64,000 nucleotides of DNA, taken from positions 992,001 to 1,056,000 of the forward strand of contig CAVRBO010000001.1 of the NCBI GenBank assembly GCA_963719285.1, in the 5' to 3' direction. Below are positions 49,485 to 58,516 of this stretch, in pieces (the stretch's first letter is position 1; each line of letters opens with the position of its first letter). This DNA comes from C-114 sp963719285 (GTDB lineage: Bacteria > Chloroflexota > Limnocylindria > Limnocylindrales > CSP1-4). Below the pieces are notes generated by a model that was not told where the DNA came from, did not search any database, and saw only the letters and a program-made list of their open reading frames with translations. The translations under genes were made by a program, and so were the position numbers.

Positions 49485-49835
49485 GGGGACCTCCCTTGGA
49501 GCTGCGTGCGGCCGGCACGCGGCGGTGGTGCTGTCCGGACGGCTCCATCGGCCGCTCGGGTCGCCCCTGCGACGGTGCTCAGTTGCAGGGGGCACTCACC
49601 GGGAGGTGGGTTCCTGCCTCGGCGTGCTCGCCGTCGTCCCCGGCGGCGATAGCCGTCGGTCCGGTGCGGCGGATCGAGTCCCGACCGTCCGCCGTCCCGG
49701 GCCGGGGCCCGGGCGACGCGCGGTCCGCGGACGCAGGCTGTCTGCGGCGGTCCGTCGATATTCGGTTGTCTGGCGACGCGTCTCCGCCGGAGCGGGGACC
49801 GTCGCCGCGTGTGGTCTGCGCGGCAGGCGCGTCGG
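49485..49835 (-). promoter_or_regulatory. L10-type ribosomal leader before rplJ
   Basis: The 351-base spacer between rplA and rplJ holds no supported gene. Reading down the transcript it contains GCCGCAGACAGCC (around 49747-49735), a motif I associate with L10 leaders, then several GC-rich inverted repeats, GAGGCAGGAACCCACC near 49620-49605, and a hairpin CCCCTGC/GCAGGGG (49591-49585 with 49570-49564, 14-base loop). The motif assignment rests on memory of the L10 leader family and was not aligned. Position before rplJ-rplL fits feedback control by the L10/L12 complex. Confidence 0.6.
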
Positions 49836-50543
49836 TCAGGACGCGGCGGCCACCGCAAGGAGGGCCGGCAGGTCCATCCTGATGCCCGGGCCCATCGTGC
49901 TCGCGACCGTCATGGTCTTGAGGTACTGGCCCTTGGCGCCGGCCGGCTTGGCCCGGTTGATCGCGTCGACGAGAGCGGCCAGGTTGGCCGTCAACTCCTC
50001 AGCGCTGAAGCTCGTCTTGCCGACCGAGCAGTGGATGATGCCCGACTTGTCGACCTTGAACTCCACGCGGCCGGCCTTGACCTCGCGGACGGCCCGGTCC
50101 AGGTCGAACGTGATCGTGCCCGACTTGGGGTTCGGCATGAGTCCGCGCCGGCCCAGGATCTTGCCCAGCCGGCCGACCATGCCCATCGTGTCGGGGGCGG
50201 CGAGGGCGACGTCGAACTCGAGCCAACCCGCCTCGATCTTCTTGACCAGGTCCTCGGAGCCGACCTCGTCGGCGCCGGCGCGGAGCGCCTCCTGGGCCTT
50301 CTCGCCCTGGGCGAAGACCGCGACCCGGATCTTCTTGCCGGTGCCGTGGGGCAGGACGACCGTGCCGCGGACCATCTGGTCGGCATGGCGCGGGTCGACA
50401 CCGAGCCGGAGGTGGATCTCGACCGACGCGTCGAAGCCGACGTACGAGGTCTGCTTGACCAGCTCGGCCGCCTCCGCGGGCAGGTACAGCTTGTCGTGGT
50501 CGACGAGCTTGGCCGCTTCGAGATATTTCTTGCCGTGAGCCAT
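49836..50543 (-). CDS. rplA: 50S ribosomal protein L1
   Basis: L1 (uL1) on the mobile L1 stalk controls E-site tRNA release. The 235-residue product begins HGKKYLEAAKLVDHDKLYLPAEAAELVKQTS, with FDASVEIHLRLGVDPRHADQMVRGTVVLPHGTGKKIRVAVFAQG and LMPNPKSGTI ... IHCSVGKTSFSAEELTANLAALVDAINRAKPAGAKGQYLKTMTVASTMGPGIRMD. Standard. Follows rplK. Confidence 0.98.
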   Translation of the reverse strand: MAHGKKYLEAAKLVDHDKLYLPAEAAELVKQTSYVGFDASVEIHLRLGVDPRHADQMVRGTVVLPHGTGKKIRVAVFAQGEKAQEALRAGADEVGSEDLVKKIEAGWLEFDVALAAPDTMGMVGRLGKILGRRGLMPNPKSGTITFDLDRAVREVKAGRVEFKVDKSGIIHCSVGKTSFSAEELTANLAALVDAINRAKPAGAKGQYLKTMTVASTMGPGIRMDLPALLAVAAAS

Positions 50544-50646
50544 GGCTGGATCCTCGTGCTGACGGTCGGCCTGCCGACCTTCCCCGTGGCGTGGGGTGGA
50601 CGTCCGGCGGCTGGTGGAGGCGCGGCCGGTCGCGCGGTCGGTCAGT

Positions 50647-51075
50647 CTAGCCGACGACCTCGATGCCCATCGAGCGGGCCGTCCCCTCGACGGTCTTCAT
50701 GGCGGCCTCGATGTCGTTGGCGTTGAGGTCGGGGAGCTTGATCGTGGCGATCTCGCGGACCTGGTCCCGGGTGACCCGCCCGACGGCATCCACCCGGGCC
50801 GGGGTCGCGCTCCCCTTCTCCACCCCGGCCGCCTTGCGCAGCAGGTCCGCCGCGGGCGGGGTCAGGAGGAGGAACGTGAAGCTGCGGTCCTCGAAGACCG
50901 TGATCTTGGCCGGGATCACCTGGCCTGCCTTGTCGGCCGTGCGCTCGTTGTAGCTCTTGGTGAACTCGACGATGTTGATGCCGTGGGGGCCGAGCGCCGT
51001 ACCCACCGGCGGAGCGGGGGTCGCCTTGCCGGCCGGCAGCTGGAGGGTGAGGACGATGCGGATCTTCTTCGCCAC
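50647..51075 (-). CDS. rplK: 50S ribosomal protein L11
   Basis: L11 (uL11) at the GTPase-associated centre. The 142-residue protein begins KKIRIVLTLQLPAGKATPAPPVGTALGPHGINIVEFTKSYNERTADKAGQVIPAKITVFEDRSFTFLLLTPPAADLL and ends with the RNA-binding AIPGTARSMGIEV-type region (AMKTVEGTARSMGIEVVG). Standard length. The start is GTG at 51075. Confidence 0.98.
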   Translation of the reverse strand: MAKKIRIVLTLQLPAGKATPAPPVGTALGPHGINIVEFTKSYNERTADKAGQVIPAKITVFEDRSFTFLLLTPPAADLLRKAAGVEKGSATPARVDAVGRVTRDQVREIATIKLPDLNANDIEAAMKTVEGTARSMGIEVVG

Positions 51076-51147
51076 GGTGGAATCGGTTCCCTTCTAGTCG
51101 GGCGTCAGCCCGGTGAGCGCCGGTCCGGGCGCGTCCGGGCCAAGGCC

Positions 51148-51208
51148 GAGCCGAGCACGCGAACGGGCGCGCTCCGGTGCGTGAGCGGGCGCGCGGAGGC
51201 GAGAACGC
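51148..51208 (-). repeat. intergenic repeat, copy 2 (nusG-rplK spacer)
   Basis: Second copy of the element at 35188-35249. On the plus strand GAGCCGAGCACG lies at 51148-51159, GTGCGTGAGCG at 51177-51187, then a related GCGCGCGGAGGCGAGAACGC block to 51208. Order, spacing and orientation match copy 1; both lie just upstream of a 50S protein gene on the same strand. I see no other copy in this window. Confidence 0.7.
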
Positions 51209-51232
51209 AGGCCTGGGCCGTCCGGTCGGGGC

Positions 51233-51817
51233 TCATAGCTTCTCGACCTGCAGGAAGTCGAGCTCCACCGGCGTCTCGCGGCCGAAGATGCTGACGAGCA
51301 CCTTGACCTTGTTGCGCTCGGGGTTGACCTCGTCGACCGTGCCGATGAACTCGGCGAACGGACCGTCCGTCACGCGGACGCTCTGGCCCTTGGTGAAGGC
51401 GACGCGGTACTTGGGGGTCTCGACACCCATCTGGCGGAGGATCTGCTTGACCTCGTGCTCGTCGAGCGGGATGGGCTCGCTGCGGACGCCCGGGATGTTC
51501 GCTCCGCCGACGAAGCTCGTGACGCCCGGCGTGTTGCGGACGACGAACCAGCTGTCCGGGTCGAGGGTCATCTCGACGAGGACGTAGCCCGGGTAGACCT
51601 TCTTCTGGACGGTGTGGCGCTGGCCCTGGCGGATCTCGATCTCGTCCTCCATGGGGACCAGGACCTGGAAGATCTTGTCCTCCATGCCCATCGACTCGAT
51701 CCGGTGCTCCAGGTTGGCCTTCACCTTGTTCTCGTAGCCCGAGTAGGTGTGGATGACGTACCAGCGCTTGTCGGACGCCTGGGTGGCCGTGGTCTCGGTG
51801 CTGTTCATGTCGGTCAT
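51233..51817 (-). CDS. nusG: transcription termination/antitermination protein NusG
   Basis: NusG binds RNA polymerase and links it to ribosome or Rho. The 194-residue protein has the NGN domain (RWYVIHTYSGYENKVKANLEHRIESMGMEDKIFQVLVPMEDEIEIRQGQRHTVQKKVYPGYVLVEM) and the KOW domain (FTKGQSVRVTDGPFAEFIGTVDEVNPERNKVKVLVSIFGRETPVELDFLQVEKL). Standard length. Follows secE by 10 bases. Confidence 0.98.
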   Translation of the reverse strand: MTDMNSTETTATQASDKRWYVIHTYSGYENKVKANLEHRIESMGMEDKIFQVLVPMEDEIEIRQGQRHTVQKKVYPGYVLVEMTLDPDSWFVVRNTPGVTSFVGGANIPGVRSEPIPLDEHEVKQILRQMGVETPKYRVAFTKGQSVRVTDGPFAEFIGTVDEVNPERNKVKVLVSIFGRETPVELDFLQVEKL

Positions 51818-51827
51818 CGTGCCGTGC

Positions 51828-52034
51828 CTAGCCTGTCCCGACGAGCTTGAGCGCTTCGAGGAAGATCGCGTCGAAGACCGTGATGAAGAGGCCCACGGCG
51901 AAGCTCACCGCGAGGACGAGCACGGTCAGGTTGCGCGTCTGCGGGATGGTCGGCCATGACACCTTCTTGAGCTCCGACCAGGCCTCGTCGATGAACCGAC
52001 GGAACCGGGCGAAGAGTCGACGGATGCGATCCAC
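51828..52034 (-). CDS. secE: preprotein translocase subunit SecE
   Basis: SecE clamps SecY in the translocon. The 68-residue protein is the short bacterial form: amphipathic helix RRFIDEAWSELKKVSWPTIPQTRNLT with the signature WPT, then one membrane helix (VLVLAVSFAVGLFITVFDAIFLEAL). The start is GTG at 52034 with an AGGAAG site upstream. It lies between tRNA-Trp and nusG, the classic order. The partner secY is at 24481-25761. Confidence 0.97.
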   Translation of the reverse strand: MDRIRRLFARFRRFIDEAWSELKKVSWPTIPQTRNLTVLVLAVSFAVGLFITVFDAIFLEALKLVGTG

Positions 52035-52073
52035 TGGTGATGGTTCTTCCTGGCGGGTTTTGGCTGGTGGGAG

Positions 52074-52149
52074 TGGCAGGGGCGATAGGACTCGAACCTA
52101 CAACCGCTGGTTTTGGAGACCAGTGCTCTGCCAATTGAGCTACACCCCT
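52074..52149 (-). tRNA. tRNA-Trp (anticodon CCA)
   Basis: Folds as a full cloverleaf on the minus strand. Acceptor AGGGGTG pairs with CGCCCCT; the anticodon stem CTGGT/ACCAG encloses the loop CTCCAAA with anticodon CCA; the T loop is TTCGAGT. The 3' CCA is encoded (52076-52074). It lies between rpmG and secE, the conserved position in many bacteria. Confidence 0.97.
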
Positions 52150-52163
52150 GCGGACGAGACCTC

Positions 52164-52328
52164 CTACTTGGCCTCGCGGTGCAGTGTATGGCGTCGTTCG
52201 CGCGGGCAGTATTTCGAGAACTCCAGGCGGCCCGGATCGTTCTTCTTGTTCTTGCGCGTCGCGTAGTTGCGCTGCTTGCACTCGGTGCACGCGAGCTGGA
52301 TCACCGGACGCGCCTCGACCTTCGCCAT
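52164..52328 (-). CDS. rpmG: 50S ribosomal protein L33
   Basis: L33 (bL33) of 54 residues, read from the ATG at 52328 to TAG at 52166-52164. The protein has MAKVEARPVIQLACTECKQRN and RKNKKNDPGRLEFSKYCPRERR. The first CxxC is present, but the usual second pair (CxxC) is CPRE, keeping only one cysteine, so the zinc ribbon is incomplete. It starts 4 bases after tuf copy 2, and precedes tRNA-Trp and secE. Length and position are typical. Confidence 0.95.
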   Translation of the reverse strand: MAKVEARPVIQLACTECKQRNYATRKNKKNDPGRLEFSKYCPRERRHTLHREAK

Positions 52329-52332
52329 CGTC

Positions 52333-53529
<1,197 letters not shown>

Positions 53530-53629
53530 GTTGAGCGTCCTACTCCGAAACTGGGGCGGCGGGGCCGCGGATGGTCCGGCGTCCGGGGCCGGTGATGGAT
53601 CGATGGGACCGCAGCCTGGACCGCGGGGG

Positions 53630-53705
53630 TGGAGCCCACAATCGGACTCGAACCGATGACCTCTTCCTTACCAAGGAAGTGCTCTGCCAGCTGAGCTATG
53701 TGGGC
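53630..53705 (-). tRNA. tRNA-Thr (anticodon GGT)
   Basis: Full cloverleaf on the minus strand: acceptor GCCCACA pairs with TGTGGGC; anticodon stem CTTCC/GGAAG encloses TTGGTAA with anticodon GGT; T loop TTCGAGT. Discriminator T and encoded CCA (53632-53630). Reads codons ACC and ACU. Lies 100 bases upstream of tuf copy 2. Confidence 0.97.
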
Positions 53706-53733
53706 CCGGTTCCTTCGGTGCGGGCTGGTGATG

Positions 53734-53818
53734 TGGTGGGCAGGGAGGGAATCGAACCCCCACAGTCGAAGACGGCTGATCTACAGTCAGCGGAGCTCAC
53801 CACCTGCTCAACCTACCC
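53734..53818 (-). tRNA. tRNA-Tyr (anticodon GTA)
   Basis: Class II tRNA of 85 bases with encoded CCA. Acceptor GGGTAGG pairs with CCTGCCC; anticodon stem GCTGA/TCAGC encloses CTGTAGA with anticodon GTA; a long variable arm (CGTCTTCGACTG region) follows, typical of bacterial tRNA-Tyr. Between the two tRNA-Thr genes. Confidence 0.97.
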
Positions 53819-53887
53819 ATGAGGCATACGGCGGTCGGGCAACGCTGCGGCATCGTGGTGACCCCGGCCGATCCGGCATTCTTCTCT

Positions 53888-53963
53888 TGGAGCCGACGAC
53901 GGGACTCGAACCCGGAACCTGCGGTTTACAAAACCGCTGCTCTACCAATTGAGCTACGTCGGC
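53888..53963 (-). tRNA. tRNA-Thr (anticodon TGT)
   Basis: Full cloverleaf: acceptor GCCGACG pairs with CGTCGGC; anticodon stem GCGGT/ACCGC encloses TTTGTAA with anticodon TGT; T loop TTCGAGT; discriminator T and encoded CCA (53890-53888). Reads ACA and ACG. First transcribed element after the promoter at 54034-54005. Confidence 0.97.
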
Positions 53964-54004
53964 GCGCATGGCCACATACCGCAGCAAGAACCTGGCGCTC
54001 GCGG

Positions 54005-54034
54005 ATGATACGGCCCCTCGCCTCCGAGGGTCAA
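54005..54034 (-). promoter_or_regulatory. promoter of the tRNA-tuf-secE operon
   Basis: On the minus strand TTGACC (54034-54029) and TATCAT (54010-54005) are spaced by 18 bases. The -35 matches five of six bases and the -10 five of six. Transcription would start near 53998, 35 bases before tRNA-Thr(TGT). Confidence 0.65.
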
Positions 54035-54195
54035 GCGAGCACGACCCGGGTCGGCGCCCCGCCCGGTGTCCTCGCGGCGGCCGAGGTCCCGCGGGAGTGC
54101 CTGTCCGGACGGCCGGGGCCGCGCCGGGGGTCGTGATCGGGGCGGGGCAGGCGTGGTCGGCGGGCGCGGGGCCGGGGGCGGGGCCGTGCCGGGGC

Positions 54196-54300
54196 GGCGG
54201 GCCGGGGGCGGGGCCGGGCCGGGGGGGGGCGGCGGGCCGGGGGCGGGGCCTGGGCGGCGGGCCGGGGGCGGGGCCTGGGCGGCGGGCCGGGGGCGGGGCC
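54196..54300. repeat. G-rich tandem repeat, four copies of a 20-base core
   Basis: The plus-strand core GGCGGGCCGGGGGCGGGGCC begins at 54196, 54231, 54256 and 54281; the last three copies have a 25-base period. The runs of G could form G-quadruplex structures on the plus strand. Around it, from 54150 to 54323, the plus strand contains no A at all. Confidence 0.75.
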
Positions 54301-54775
54301 GTGCCGGGGCGGCGCGGGGCCGCACGCGGGTCCGGCCGGCGCGTCGCACGCGGGGCCGCGCGACGCTGGGCCGGACGACGCGGGGCCGGGCCGTGCGGCG
54401 TCAGACGGTCCGACCGGCTGCTGCTACCGAAACGGCCAGATGCAACTCATACGACCTCGCGGCCGGTCCCCCGGCCCAGACCGGCGGTCGGCGACCCCCG
54501 ACGCGGCTCGTTCCGTGCTCGTGGCTGTGGCCGGCCGGACACCATCCGTCGCCCCAGGGTCGACTGACCGGCCAAGAGCTTGCCCCGTGATGCCGTGGTT
54601 TGCATCTGGCCACCTCGCGCGGCGCCTCTCCTCCGTGGCCGGGGGCGACGCCGCGGCAGACGTTCGGGCCTGTTTCGGGAGGCCGATCCCGGCCTTGGAT
54701 GGTCGGCTCGGGCCGCGGTTGGCAGGACACTGAGCACCGATCGACCGATCCGAGGCGGCACCAGGACGTTCCGCT

Positions 54776-57095
54776 TTATCGGTCCCGGGACGCGGCTCTG
54801 GTCGCCTTTCGGCCGGCGGGTGGTCCGCCCGGCAGCAGCTCGTCGTCGACCCGATCGGCCGGGGGCGCCGGTGTGGCCTCGCCGGGCGCGGCGTTCGATG
54901 CCTTCGGTGCCTTGGCGGCCGTGGCGGCGCCCTTCCCCGTGGGGGCCTTCGCCGCCGAGACCTTGGGCGCCTTGGCGCCTGGGTCGGTCCTCGCCTTGGC
55001 GGCCGTGGCGGCGCCCTTCCCCGTCGGGGCCTTCGCCGCCGAGGCCCCCGTGGGCGAGGGGGTCGCAGCCTTCCTGGTCGGGGTCGCGGCCTTCCCTGTC
55101 GGGGTCGGCGCCTTCTTGGTCGGGGCCGCCGGCCTCTTGGTCGTGGCCGTATCGGTCCCGGCTTCGTTCGCCCTCGCAGCCGCCGCCCGAGCCGGAGCCG
55201 CCGCCTCGGCCGGGACCGGAGCCGCCGCCTCGGCCGGAGCCGCCGCCAGAGCCGGGAACGGAGCCGGCACCGGAGCCGCCGCCTCGGCTGGAGCCGCCGC
55301 CTGGCCCGGGGCCGCCGCCGGGGCCGGAGCCGCCGCCTGGGCCGGAGCCGGCCCCTCCGCGACCGCCTCGGCGCTCAGTCCCCGGCGGACCGCCGGCGCC
55401 CCCGGTCGATCCGCGGCTGGAGCCGCCGCCGTGCCGTCCGGGTCGCGCTGGGCGACCGCCTCGAACAGGAGGATCGAGCCAGCGACAGACGCGTTGAGCG
55501 ACCCGATCGCACCCCGCATGGGGATCCGGACGAGAAGGTCCGTCCGGCGACGCACCGCCGGCCCGAGGCCCTGGCCCTCGCTCCCGACGACGAGCGCGAG
55601 CGGCCCGCGCAGGTCGGCCTGGCGGGCGGTCAGGGGCGCCTCGGCTTCGGCCCCCACGATCCGGAGGCCGTCGATGTGGAGGTCCGCGAGCGCCCCGGCC
55701 AGGTCGTCGACCGGGGCCAGCAGCAGGTGCTCGACGGCGCCCGCCGAGGCCTTCACCGCGGCGGGACTCAGTGGCGCCTGCCGTTTCGTCGGGAACAGGA
55801 CGCCGTGGACCCCGGCCGCCTCGGCGCTCCGGAGGAGCGTACCCACGTTCTGGGGATCCTCGAGCGAATCGAGCACGAGCACGAACGGCGGTTCGCCACG
55901 TTCGCGAGCGCGGGCGAGGATCTCGCCGGGGGTGGCGTAGCGGCGGGCGTCCACGACCAGCCCCACGCCCTGGTGGCCGTCGAAGCCGGCGATGGCGGTG
56001 AGCGTTCCGCCCTCGACCTCGACGATCGGGATCCGCAGGCTCGTGGCGTGCAGGACGATCTTCTCCAGGGCCTGCCGGCGCTGCGGCGTGACGAGCAGTC
56101 GGTGCGCCTTGCGCCGGGCGACGAACGCCTCCTCGACCGGCCGGCGGCCGGCGACGACTTCCTCGTCGTCGCCGATGGGCGGCGGCGCGGCCACGGGGGC
56201 ATGGGACGGCGTGAACGAGCTCTCACGGCTCCCCCGCCAGGGGACGTCGCGCCGTCGGCCGGCTGGCGCGTATGGCATCGCCCGGGGACCGCCGGGCGGC
56301 TCGGGCCGGACCTCGTCGTCGCCCGGCCGGAAGCCGAGACCACCCGGGCGGCCGACCGGACGACCCACGGTCCTCGTCGACAAGCGGTCCGGGCGATCGG
56401 GCCGTTCTCGCCAGGCGCCGGTGGGTCGTCCCGGCCCGACGTCGAACGGTTCCTCGGGTGCCGGTCGCGGCGGGGCGTAGCCCGGGTCGCGCGAGGGACC
56501 GGCGCGGTCGAAGCGGGCCGGCCGGGGGCCTGACGATCGCGGTCCCTGCCCCTGGCTCGGCGGGTGGCCCTGCCAGCCGCCGCCGGGGCGCGGCCCCTCG
56601 TCCCACTGCCGGGCTGGGCCCGGACGCGATCCACCCGGCCGACCACCACCGTGCTGGCCGCCGCCGGGCCGCCCGCGGAAGGGGCGCGGGACGAACGGTC
56701 GCGGTCCGCCGTCGAAGCCTTCGTCCGACCGAGGCCCGCCCGGCCCTCCCGGTCCAGGCCCTCGCCGGGGGTCGCTCTCGGGTCTCGATCGCCCGTGGCC
56801 ACCTGGGCCACCGGGGCCGCTGGGACCGGCGGGCCGGCCGGAGGGTCGACCCAGGCCGGCCGGCCGCGGTCCCCCGAACGACGCCGCCACCGGGCCCGCG
56901 CTGCCCTCGCCGAGTACCGAAGCCGCTACCGGAGGCCGGGCCGGGACCGCCAGCGGGACCGCCCGGACCGCCGCCGGGACCGCCCGGACCGCCGCCCGGA
57001 CCGCCACCCCGACCCGGACCACCCGGTCCTCCGGGCCGTCGCGCGCCGGGGCCGCCGGGGCCGCCGGCGTCCCGCCGTGGCTTGCGGTCAGGCAC
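54776..57095 (-). CDS. rlmB: 23S rRNA 2'-O-ribose methyltransferase (RlmB/TrmH family), N-terminal frame uncertain
   Basis: SpoU/TrmH-family enzyme that 2'-O-methylates G2251 in 23S rRNA. The conserved part has EEVVAGRRPVEEAF, the substrate domain, VLVLDSLEDPQNVGTLLRSAEAAGVHGVLFP, the knot motif LALVVGSEGQGL and IPMRGAIGSLNASVAGSILLFEA. The N-terminus is Gly/Pro/Arg-rich and the C-terminal 220 residues are Ala/Pro/Lys-rich. The likely start, GTG at 57095 in the end of cysS, is in another frame (VPDRKPRRDAGGPGGPG); dropping one base of the C5 run at 56871-56875 would join the frames into 772 residues. An internal GTG start is the alternative. Confidence 0.85.
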
Positions 57096-58509
57096 GCGGC
57101 ACCGTCTCTGTCCGCCGCCACCGCTGGCCGTCCTTCGAGTCCTCGACCGCGATCCCGGCGGCCAGCAGCTCCCCGCGCAGCCGGTCCGAGGCGGCCCAGT
57201 CGCGGGTCCGGCGGGCCTCGGCGCGAGCGTCGAGCAGGGAACGCAGCGCGGGCTCCAGGTCGTCCGCGACATCCGGCGCGAGACCGAGCACCGCGTCGAA
57301 CGAGGCGAGCGCGGCGAGTGCCCGGCCTGCGTCCGCGGTCGAGATGCAGCGCGCGTCGATGCGCCGGTTGAGGTCGCGCACCAGCTCGAACACGGCGGCC
57401 AGCGCCGGGGAGATGCTCAGGTCGTCGTCCAGGGCCGCCTCGAACCCCGTCCGTGCCTCGTCCAGGGCCGCATCGAGGGTCGGGTCGTCGGGGCGCTCCT
57501 CGTGGTAGTTCCGCAGCGCCGCGACGAGCGCGTCGAGCCGGTCCACGGCCGCGCCCGCCGCCGCCAGCGATGCCGGCGAGTAGTTGACTCCCTGCCGGTA
57601 ATGGACGGAGATGAGCGCGTAGCGCAGGGCCCGGGTGGAGACGCCGGCTGCGACCAGGTCGGCGACCCGGGCGATGTTGCCGGCCGACTTGGCCATCTTC
57701 GCGCCGCCCATCTGGAGGTGGGCGCAGTGGAGCCAGGTGCGGACGAACTCGACGCCGGTGGCCGCCTCGCTCTGGGCGATCTCGTCCTCGTGGTGCGGGA
57801 AGATGAGGTCCACCGCGCCGGTGTGGATGTCGAACGTCGGGCCGAGGCAGGCCATGCTCATCGCCGAGCATTCGATGTGCCAGCCGGGCCGGCCGGGTCC
57901 GATCGGCGTGTCCCACGATGGCTCGCCGGGCTTCGGACCCTTCCAGACCGCGAAGTCCCGGATGTCGTCCTTCGCGTACTCGTCGGCCACGACCCGCTCC
58001 CCGACCTGGAGGTTGGCCACGTCGAGCCGGGCCAGGCGGCCGTACCCCGGCCACGATGCGATCCGGAAGAAGACCGAGCCGTCCTCGGTCCGGTACGCGT
58101 GGTCGCTCTCGAGCAGCGTTCCGATGAGCGCCGCCATCTGGTCGATGTGCTCGGTCGCCCTCGGCAGCTCGTCCGGAGGTGTCATCCGGAGCGCCGTCGC
58201 ATCCTCCAGGAACCGATCGATGTAGCGACCGGTCAGGTCGCCGATCGGCTCGCCGGCGGCGGCGGCGCCCTTGATGATCTTGTCGTCGACATCGGTCAGG
58301 TTCATCACCCAGGTGACCCGCAGGCCCTTGTAGCGCAGGTACCGGACCAGCAGGTCGGCGAACAGGAACGACCGGAAGTTGCCGATGTGAGCGGGGCCGT
58401 AGACCGTGGGCCCGCAGCTGTAGATCCGGACGTGGCCGGGCTCCAGCGGCTCGAGCGGCCGGGTCTCCCCGGAGAGCGTGTCGTGCAGGCGGATCGTCGT
58501 GGCCGTCAT
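57088..58509 (-). CDS. cysS: cysteine-tRNA ligase
   Basis: Charges tRNA-Cys. The 473-residue class I enzyme has a zinc-ligand cysteine in YSCGPTVYG (C32), the HIGH-type motif AHIGN (41-44), MNLTDVDDKI, FPHHEDEIAQSEA and the KMSKS-type motif KMAKSAGN. The C-terminal domain is present in full. It overlaps the GTG start of rlmB by 8 bases and follows ispDF by 7. An ispDF-cysS-rlmB order is common in bacteria. Confidence 0.97.
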   Translation of the reverse strand: MTATTIRLHDTLSGETRPLEPLEPGHVRIYSCGPTVYGPAHIGNFRSFLFADLLVRYLRYKGLRVTWVMNLTDVDDKIIKGAAAAGEPIGDLTGRYIDRFLEDATALRMTPPDELPRATEHIDQMAALIGTLLESDHAYRTEDGSVFFRIASWPGYGRLARLDVANLQVGERVVADEYAKDDIRDFAVWKGPKPGEPSWDTPIGPGRPGWHIECSAMSMACLGPTFDIHTGAVDLIFPHHEDEIAQSEAATGVEFVRTWLHCAHLQMGGAKMAKSAGNIARVADLVAAGVSTRALRYALISVHYRQGVNYSPASLAAAGAAVDRLDALVAALRNYHEERPDDPTLDAALDEARTGFEAALDDDLSISPALAAVFELVRDLNRRIDARCISTADAGRALAALASFDAVLGLAPDVADDLEPALRSLLDARAEARRTRDWAASDRLRGELLAAGIAVEDSKDGQRWRRTETVPRA

Positions 58510-58516
58510 CCCACCG

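Larger units (their letters stand above)
53964..54775. other. 812-base non-coding stretch between rlmB and the tRNA operon
   Basis: I see no supported gene here: frames on both strands are low-complexity and composition-driven. In transcription order it holds about 370 bases of unremarkable GC-rich sequence after rlmB (54775-54400), a strongly G-biased repeat block (54400-54150 on the plus strand) and the promoter of the tRNA-tuf operon (54034-54005). No T-rich terminator after rlmB is visible. Confidence 0.7.

Noticed and set aside
54150..54400. G-rich repeats considered as a CRISPR array
   Set aside because: Units are directly adjacent at 25 bases with no unique spacers and no cas genes are near.
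54400..54775. Small ORFs between rlmB and the G-rich block
   Set aside because: No frame has a ribosome site together with natural composition or a recognisable domain; I see nothing supportable there.
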